Source of the DNA: Pelagihabitans sp965238025
GTDB taxonomy: Bacteria > Bacteroidota > Bacteroidia > Flavobacteriales > Flavobacteriaceae
NCBI GenBank assembly: GCA_965238025.1
Contig: OZ250162.1
Location: forward strand, 2,046,001-2,110,000
Length of the DNA: 64,000 nt
Direction of reading: 5' to 3'
The position numbers and the translations under genes are program-made. How positions within the stretch are numbered: the stretch's first letter is position 1; every line of letters begins with the position of its first letter. The notes beneath the pieces were generated by a model that made no database searches, had not been told where the DNA came from, and was given only the letters and a program-made list of their open reading frames with translations. Shown one piece after another: positions 58,622 to 64,000 of the stretch.

Positions 58622-59863
58622 TTGAATTTTGAATTTTACATCGCAAAGCGACTCATTACTGGTAAGGAGGATAAAATTAGTATTTCCGCCCCAATAATAA
58701 AAATTGCCATTGCCGCTATCGCCTTGGGTATCATCATGATGTTGATCGCGATTGCAACCGGGGTGGGTCTAAAACATAAGATTCGGGAAAAGGTGTCTGC
58801 TTTTAATGGCCACATACAAATATCCAATTACGACAATAATACTTCCGATGTATCAATTTCACCCATAAGCATTAAGCAGGATTTTTATCCTGAGTTTAAG
58901 GACATTGATGGGATATCCCACGTTCATGCCATTGCAAGTAAGGCGGGCATTATACGCACCGAGGATACTTTTGAAGGTTTTATCACAAAAGGGGTGGGAC
59001 CTGATTATGTATGGGATGCTTTTAAAGAATATCTGATAGATGGCCGACTACCGGATTACTCAAAAGGACTAAATAATGAGGTGTTGATGTCCGCTTTAAT
59101 GGCAAACCGGCTCCGATTAAAAGTCGGGGATACGTTTTTTGCAGTTTTCCCCAAGGAAACAGACCCTTTAAATATGCCCAATCAACGGAAATTTGAAATT
59201 GTCGGTACCTACGACAGCGGGTTTGAAGAGTTTGATAGTAAATATATTTTCAGCGATATCCGTCATATTCAACGAATGAATAAATGGACCCCGGACCAAA
59301 TAGGGAATTTTGAGGTTTTTTTAAGTGATTTTAGTGAGATAGATGAGAAGAGCGACGAAATTTATGGCAAGATACTTTCCAGGCTCGATACAAAAAGTAT
59401 CAAAAATGGGTATTTTCAGATTTTCGAATGGATTAGCCTTTTCGACTTTAATATTGCCATTATCATTGGGATTATGATCATTGTGGGTGGTATTAATATG
59501 ATTACCGCCCTACTCGTACTGATTTTGGAACGTACTCAAATGATAGGCGTGTTAAAGTCCTTAGGGTCTGCAAATTGGAGTATTCGAAAGGTTTTTTTAT
59601 ACAATGCAGCTTATTTGATCGGCATTGGTCTGTTCTGGGGCAACCTGATTGGGCTCGGAATATTACTACTACAACAAAAATTCCGTTGGTTCAAATTTCC
59701 GAATCCTGAAGAGTATTATATAGACTATATTCCGGTTCATTTGGATGTGCTGACCGTTGTATTACTAAATCTAGGGGTATTGGTTTTATGTTTGCTCATG
59801 CTTTTGATTCCTTCGCACATTATCACCAAAATTTCCCCTGTAAAGGCGATTAAGTTTGAGTGA
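58622..59863 (+). CDS. LolC/E-type ABC transporter permease
   Basis: 413 residues from a TTG start (NFEFYIAKRLI, the usual N-terminus in this group). Membrane helix at about 28-48 (IAIAAIALGIIMMLIAIATG), periplasmic domain, and three C-terminal helices (IAIIIGIMIIVGGINMITALLVL, IGIGLFWGNLIGLGILL, VLVLCLLMLLIPSHII). FtsX/MacB-like permease of the lipoprotein-releasing type; the ATPase is not in the window. Confidence 0.88.
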   Translation: MNFEFYIAKRLITGKEDKISISAPIIKIAIAAIALGIIMMLIAIATGVGLKHKIREKVSAFNGHIQISNYDNNTSDVSISPISIKQDFYPEFKDIDGISHVHAIASKAGIIRTEDTFEGFITKGVGPDYVWDAFKEYLIDGRLPDYSKGLNNEVLMSALMANRLRLKVGDTFFAVFPKETDPLNMPNQRKFEIVGTYDSGFEEFDSKYIFSDIRHIQRMNKWTPDQIGNFEVFLSDFSEIDEKSDEIYGKILSRLDTKSIKNGYFQIFEWISLFDFNIAIIIGIMIIVGGINMITALLVLILERTQMIGVLKSLGSANWSIRKVFLYNAAYLIGIGLFWGNLIGLGILLLQQKFRWFKFPNPEEYYIDYIPVHLDVLTVVLLNLGVLVLCLLMLLIPSHIITKISPVKAIKFE

Positions 59864-59998
59864 AAAAGTTAAAGCTCGTAATCCACGAAAGTGATGAGTT
59901 GCCAGAGATGAGTTCTGGGTGTTTTATAGTTAGAAAACGACCAACGCGTATAAACTCATAAACCCAAATCAACATTTAAACTTTATCGGTTAGAGTTA

Positions 59999-60027
59999 TT
60001 GAAATCCATCTCAAATCGATAATTTTG
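59999..60027 (+). promoter_or_regulatory. promoter TTG-N18-TAATTTTG
   Basis: -33 TTG at 59999-60001 and -7 TAATTTTG at 60020-60027. The -7 box ends five bases before the ATG at 60033 and includes the GTG that could be mistaken for a start. Confidence 0.6.
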
Positions 60028-60032
60028 TGGCA

Positions 60033-61013
60033 ATGGAATATGCAGAAAATATATTGGAAACCATAGGGAAAACCCCTTTGGTAAAGATGAACAAGCTCAC
60101 TGCCGAACTACCTTGTTTGGTTCTGGCAAAATACGAAACCTTTAATCCCGGCAATTCGGTAAAAGATCGGATGGCCTTGCAGATTGTTGAGGATGCCGAA
60201 GCGGCAGGAATCCTTAAACCGGGTTATACCATTATAGAAGGTACCTCGGGAAATACGGGTATGGGCCTCGCGTTGGCAGCGACCATAAAGGGATATAAGC
60301 TGATTTGTGTACTGAGCGATAAACAATCGAAGGAAAAGATGGATATGCTTCGCGCCATGGGCAGCGAGGTACATGTATGCCCTACCGATGTTGCTCCGGA
60401 AGATCCAAGAAGTTATTATTCTACCGCCAAGCGCCTGGCGACCGAAGTCCCGAATTCATGGTATGTGAATCAATATGATAACCCCTCTAATGCCCGAGCA
60501 CATTTTTTAAGTACGGGGCCCGAAATTTGGGAGCAGACAGATGGTAAGGTGACGCACTTTGTTGTGGGTGTAGGTACTGGAGGAACCATTTCCGGAGTAG
60601 GGAAATATTTAAAAAGCCAAAATCCGAACGTAAAAGTTTGGGGCGTTGATACCTATGGATCGGTCTTTAAAAAATACCACGAAACCGGTATTTTTGATGA
60701 GAACGAAATTTACCCCTATGTAACAGAAGGAATTGGGGAAGATATTCTCCCAAAGAACGTGGATTTCAATATCATTGATGGCTTTACCAAAGTCACCGAT
60801 AAGGATGCTGCCATCTATACGCAACGCCTGGCTAAGGAGGAGGCTATGTTTTTAGGGAACTCTGCTGGGGCGGCAATAAAAGGCCTACTTCAATTAAAAG
60901 AACACTTTTCTAAAGATGACGTGGTCGTAATCCTGTTTCATGATCATGGCAGTCGTTATGTAGGTAAGATGTTCAATGATGATTGGATGCGGGAAATGGG
61001 CTATTTAAAATAA
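60033..61013 (+). CDS. cysteine synthase/cystathionine beta-synthase-family PLP enzyme
   Basis: 326 residues from ATG 60033. PLP Lys in NPGNSVKDRMAL, the substrate loop EGTSGNTGMGLALA, and phosphate-binding GVGTGGTISGVGKYL. Late LGNSAGAAIKG. Length and lack of CBS domains fit either O-acetylserine sulphhydrylase or the short cystathionine beta-synthase; I cannot choose. Sits apart from other amino-acid genes. Confidence 0.92.
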   Translation: MEYAENILETIGKTPLVKMNKLTAELPCLVLAKYETFNPGNSVKDRMALQIVEDAEAAGILKPGYTIIEGTSGNTGMGLALAATIKGYKLICVLSDKQSKEKMDMLRAMGSEVHVCPTDVAPEDPRSYYSTAKRLATEVPNSWYVNQYDNPSNARAHFLSTGPEIWEQTDGKVTHFVVGVGTGGTISGVGKYLKSQNPNVKVWGVDTYGSVFKKYHETGIFDENEIYPYVTEGIGEDILPKNVDFNIIDGFTKVTDKDAAIYTQRLAKEEAMFLGNSAGAAIKGLLQLKEHFSKDDVVVILFHDHGSRYVGKMFNDDWMREMGYLK

Positions 61014-61057
61014 CCCGGAGGTTCGTTTGGTAATTCAGAATTTAAAACACCAAGAAG

Positions 61058-62356
61058 ATGAAATTAAAAACTATTTTTTTAACGCTCTTTGGGCTTTGCC
61101 TCTGTGCAAACAGTAATGCTCAAAAACTTTCCAAGGTAGAAAAGAAGATCATTAAATCCGTAGAAAAGAACAATGCGGATGCCATTGGTTTTTTAGAAAA
61201 GGTGGTCAATATCAATAGTGGTACGTTAAATATTGCGGGTGTTAAAGAAGTTGGTGGGATTTTCGATGAGGCTTTTAAGAATATAGACTTTACCACCAAT
61301 TGGGTACCCATGCCTGCTGAAATGAACAGGGCGGGGCATTTCTTCGCAGAAACTTTGGGTAACAAAGGAAAAAAACTGTTGCTTATCGGTCATTTAGATA
61401 CGGTTTTTGAGGCCGACAGTCCATTTCAAAAATTTGAAATGGTCAATGATAGTATCGCCCATGCTCCCGGCGGTAATGATATGAAAGGGGGCAATGTTAT
61501 CGTACTCTATGCCTTAAAAGCCTTGCAGGAAAATGGTCTTTTGAACAATGCGCAGATTATCGTTGCCTTTACTGGCGATGAAGAAAGTACGGGCAAACCG
61601 TTGACCGTAAGCCGAAAAGATTTGATCGATGCTGCAAAGCGAAGCGATATCGCCCTAGGTTTTGAAAACTCAACGGGATTCAACTATGCAACAGTGGCAA
61701 GACGGGGTGCTTCAGGCTGGGAAGTAAAAGTTACAGGCAAGCGTGCCCATTCCTCAGTGGTTTTTAATGAAAGGGTAGGAGCAGGAGCCATTTTTGAAAT
61801 GTCCCGTATTCTTAATGAATTTTATACACAGGTTAGGGGAGAAGAATTTTTGACCTTTAACCCGGGAATTCTATTGGGCGGTACCTTTATTGATTATGAT
61901 GCAAAAAATGGGAAAGGGGATGCTTTCGGAAAAACTAATGTGGTGGCACAAACATCCTTGGTAAAAGGCGGACTGCGATTTATTTCCGAAGAACAAAAAG
62001 AAAATGCCCGTAACAGGATGCGGGAAATCGTTGCGAACAACTTGCCCCATACTTCGGCCGAAATTTCATTTACCGATAGTTATCCTGCGATGGGCCCGAC
62101 GGAAAGAAACAAAAAACTGCTTGCGCAACTGAATCAGGTGAGTATTGATGTGGGGCAAGGTGAGGTTTTGGCCTATGATCCTGGAAAAAGAGGCGCCGCC
62201 GATACCTCATTTGTGGCCGAATATGTCGCCTGTTTAGACGGCTTAGGTACCATGGGTACCGGGGCGCACACGCCAGAGGAAACGGTAAACTTGAATACGA
62301 TCGAGGCTTTGACCAAACGTACCGCACTGTTGATTTATAGATTGATAAATCAATAA
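61058..62356 (+). CDS. secreted M20-family metallopeptidase
   Basis: 432 residues, signal ending ANSNAQ. Metal-binding pieces: LLLIGHLDTVFE (His, Asp), APGGNDMKGGN (bridging Asp), FTGDEESTG (Glu-Glu), GKRAHSS with dimerisation-domain His. Carboxypeptidase-G2/glutamate carboxypeptidase type. First gene of an operon with the epimerase and Crp/Fnr genes, 3 bases from the next. Confidence 0.9.
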   Translation: MKLKTIFLTLFGLCLCANSNAQKLSKVEKKIIKSVEKNNADAIGFLEKVVNINSGTLNIAGVKEVGGIFDEAFKNIDFTTNWVPMPAEMNRAGHFFAETLGNKGKKLLLIGHLDTVFEADSPFQKFEMVNDSIAHAPGGNDMKGGNVIVLYALKALQENGLLNNAQIIVAFTGDEESTGKPLTVSRKDLIDAAKRSDIALGFENSTGFNYATVARRGASGWEVKVTGKRAHSSVVFNERVGAGAIFEMSRILNEFYTQVRGEEFLTFNPGILLGGTFIDYDAKNGKGDAFGKTNVVAQTSLVKGGLRFISEEQKENARNRMREIVANNLPHTSAEISFTDSYPAMGPTERNKKLLAQLNQVSIDVGQGEVLAYDPGKRGAADTSFVAEYVACLDGLGTMGTGAHTPEETVNLNTIEALTKRTALLIYRLINQ

Positions 62357-62359
62357 CCA

Positions 62360-63154
62360 ATGGTCATATTAGAATCAAAAGATGCATCGGTGAGAATAGA
62401 CGAAGGCGAATTGGTAGGCTATGTCGTCCAGAAACATGAGTATATTCATCAAAAGGGAAGTCCCGGTTGGCGTAGTTCCGATACCGAGATGTTCCCGGTT
62501 ATCGGCCCGACATCCGAAGCTGATTTTCAAGTGCAAACCCCAAGAGATATCGCCATACAAGACCAACACGGATTGCTTCGGGAAATGGACTATAAATTGG
62601 TTTTCAATGATGCAACACAGGCCGTTTTTCAAAAGACATACATTGCCAACACCAGGGTTAAAAACTCAAAGTTTCCTACCAAATCGACCAAAGAATATTT
62701 GTTTTGGCCCTATGATTTTACGTTTACAAAGAGGTTTAAATTGAACGATGATTCGTTGGAAATTATTTTTCAAGTGGAGGCTCCAAAAGATTCACCTTTT
62801 ATGTTGGGGTATCATCCGGCCTTTAAATTGCATTCAGAAAGCCCTACCGTAAGAGCAAACAGAAATACCATTGCACTAAAGGAAATTTTGGCCGTAGGAA
62901 ATCGGGCGTTTCACGTTGCCGATTGTGACGAAATCCAGTTGAACGATAAAAAGCCGCTCCAGATTAAAACGGAGGGATTTGGTCATTTTATGCTTTGGAC
63001 ACCCGTCATCAATATGCTGTGCATAGAACCCATCACCTTTTACCCCTATACCGTGCAACAGCAAGAATTGCATAAGGGTTTCACCTATGTAACGGATACC
63101 CCTCGGGAATTTAAGGTGGTGATCAATGTAAAAGCCGACCATGGGACTACGTAA
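62360..63154 (+). CDS. aldose 1-epimerase-family protein
   Basis: 264 residues with beta-sandwich: GSPGWRSSDTEMFPVIGPT, catalytic His in MLGYHPAFKLHSES, and MLCIEPITFYP with the Glu base. Interconverts sugar anomers. Overlaps the Crp/Fnr start by 14 bases. Confidence 0.85.
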   Translation: MVILESKDASVRIDEGELVGYVVQKHEYIHQKGSPGWRSSDTEMFPVIGPTSEADFQVQTPRDIAIQDQHGLLREMDYKLVFNDATQAVFQKTYIANTRVKNSKFPTKSTKEYLFWPYDFTFTKRFKLNDDSLEIIFQVEAPKDSPFMLGYHPAFKLHSESPTVRANRNTIALKEILAVGNRAFHVADCDEIQLNDKKPLQIKTEGFGHFMLWTPVINMLCIEPITFYPYTVQQQELHKGFTYVTDTPREFKVVINVKADHGTT

Positions 63155-63779
63155 GATTTTACAAAATAATTACGGCTACCTGTTCGATCCTGAATTGCTG
63201 AAGGAAATTGAAACCGTCGGGGTATACCGAAAGGTTGAACAAGGTGAGGAACTCATTGATATAGGGCAATCCGTTACAATGATGCCCCTGCTGTTATCTG
63301 GGGTGGTAAAAATTTTAAGGGAAGATGAAAAGGGCGACGAACTGCTCCTTTATTTTTTGGAAACTGGGGATAGCTGCGCCATGACCTTTTCCTGCTGTAT
63401 GAGAAATTCAAAAAGTAAAATACGGGCCGTTGCGGAGCAGAATACCGAACTCCTTATGATTCCGGTGCAAAACATGGAAATTTGGATGGGCAAATACAAA
63501 AGCTGGCAACAATTTATTTTAGAGAGTTACCATACCCGGGTTGAAGAACTTTTGGAAACCGTAGATGCCTTGGCTTTTATGAATATGGATGAGCGCTTAT
63601 TAAAACTACTACGGGATAAGGCTATGGTAAATAGGGATGAGGTGATTCATACCACTCATAAAGAGATTGCTGATGATATGCACACCTCTAGGGTAGTGGT
63701 CTCCCGCCTGCTTAAAAAATTGGAAAATGAGGGTAAGATAGCAATGGGAAGAAATGAAATAAAAGTGCTGGATTTATAA
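63141..63779 (+). CDS. Crp/Fnr-family regulator
   Basis: 212 residues: beta-roll with DIGQSVTMMPLLLSGVVKIL, Cys-containing SCAMTFSCCMRNSKSK, and winged helix HTTHKEIADDMHTSRVVVSRLLKKLE. Recognition helix has V-V-V-S-R, not E-x-x-S-R. Three Cys in a short span (about residues 84-93) could sense redox or metal; that is inference. Overlaps the epimerase gene by 14 bases. Confidence 0.92.
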   Translation: MGLRKILQNNYGYLFDPELLKEIETVGVYRKVEQGEELIDIGQSVTMMPLLLSGVVKILREDEKGDELLLYFLETGDSCAMTFSCCMRNSKSKIRAVAEQNTELLMIPVQNMEIWMGKYKSWQQFILESYHTRVEELLETVDALAFMNMDERLLKLLRDKAMVNRDEVIHTTHKEIADDMHTSRVVVSRLLKKLENEGKIAMGRNEIKVLDL

Positions 63780-63811
63780 AACACTATTTAACAAAACTTA
63801 AAAAATATAGA

Positions 63812-64000
63812 ATGAAATCAATTATAATTAGCCTTGCGCTGCTCCTATGGATTAATTTAAACGCCCAAGAAATTATGAATGATACTTTGCCCTATACCGT
63901 TATTCCCGATGCACCAAAGGAGTTTACACCCGGAACGGTGGTCGCCCGTATTGTTGACGGACTTGGATTCCGATACCGTTGGGCAACAGAGGGGCTTAGT
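63812..64000 (+). CDS. secreted DinB-like protein, truncated by window end
   Basis: ATG at 63812 opens a signal peptide ending INLNAQE, then TLPYTVIPDAPKEFTPGTVVARIVDGLGFRYRW, resembling the start of DinB-superfamily secreted proteins. The frame is open to the window edge. Only 63 residues are seen, so the call is tentative. Confidence 0.5.
   Translation, partial: MKSIIISLALLLWINLNAQEIMNDTLPYTVIPDAPKEFTPGTVVARIVDGLGFRYRWATEGLS

Overview
The window looks like a chromosomal segment of a marine member of the Flavobacteriaceae (Bacteroidota). The DNA is AT-rich and Shine-Dalgarno sequences are essentially absent. Many genes are preceded by the Bacteroidota-type -7 element TAnnTTTG. Secreted lipoproteins with an N-terminal ...C(D/N/S/K) lipobox are frequent, and a TonB receptor/FecR/ECF-sigma locus, DUF5777, DUF1343/NamZ, DUF4382 and two-domain SnoaL proteins all point the same way. 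I see no IS element, integrase, CRISPR array, rRNA or tRNA. Genus cannot be fixed from sequence reading alone.

Layout. (1) 1-4.7 kb: 3' part of glycogen synthase, citrate synthase with a good terminator, and a two-gene operon of guanidino-group-modifying enzymes (DDAH-like and CtlX-like). (2) 4.75-7.3 kb: a TIM-barrel-like lipoprotein and a lipoprotein flavin amine oxidase. (3) 7.3-14.3 kb: the most unusual stretch. A leftward operon (DUF2147 lipoprotein, Rieske oxygenase, flavin/2Fe-2S reductase) lies near two tandem Trp-rich membrane proteins. It faces a rightward operon (second DUF2147-like lipoprotein, large lipoprotein, haem-c lipoprotein, DUF5777 outer-membrane barrel). Each operon has an FNR-type palindrome (TTGAY-N4-GTCAA when read towards its gene) exactly 33 bp from its -7 box. 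The adjacent Crp/Fnr regulator is the only one of three in the window with an ExxSR recognition helix. (4) 14.4-18.9 kb: small unknowns, argS, an MtfA-like peptidase. (5) 18.9-24.5 kb: TonB receptor with STN domain, FecR anti-sigma and ECF sigma, divergent from a lipoprotein built of four beta-alpha repeats and two lipocalin-like modules. (6) 24.6-27 kb: ffh, folD. (7) 27-36 kb: small stress or detoxification-type genes (VOC, TfoX-N, DUF1059, SRPBCC/ArsR, MarR-GNAT fusion, DinB, NTF2-like, alpha/beta hydrolase, HD, HxlR) with visible palindromic operators beside ArsR, MarR and HxlR. (8) 36-44.5 kb: HerA-like ATPase, queE, metalloprotease lipoprotein, methyltransferase, YkgJ protein, a 10-copy heptamer repeat in front of a sterol-desaturase-family gene, then a divergent GDPD and a NAPE-PLD-like metallo-hydrolase. 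(9) 44.5-57 kb: MltF-like transglycosylase, MarC, Crp/Fnr, ClpP-like lipoprotein, an unknown HxxxH lipoprotein with a long structured 3' region, two AraC regulators, SnoaL pair, radical SAM, TMEM175-like channel, DUF4382 lipoprotein. (10) 57-64 kb: NamZ-like lipoprotein divergent from an ABC permease (starts 3 bp apart), cysteine synthase/CBS, M20 peptidase, aldose epimerase, Crp/Fnr, and a truncated last gene.

The best candidate for something not yet described is the FNR-box-controlled pair of operons at 7.3-14.3 kb. The sigma/FecR/TonB locus with its repeat lipoprotein is second.
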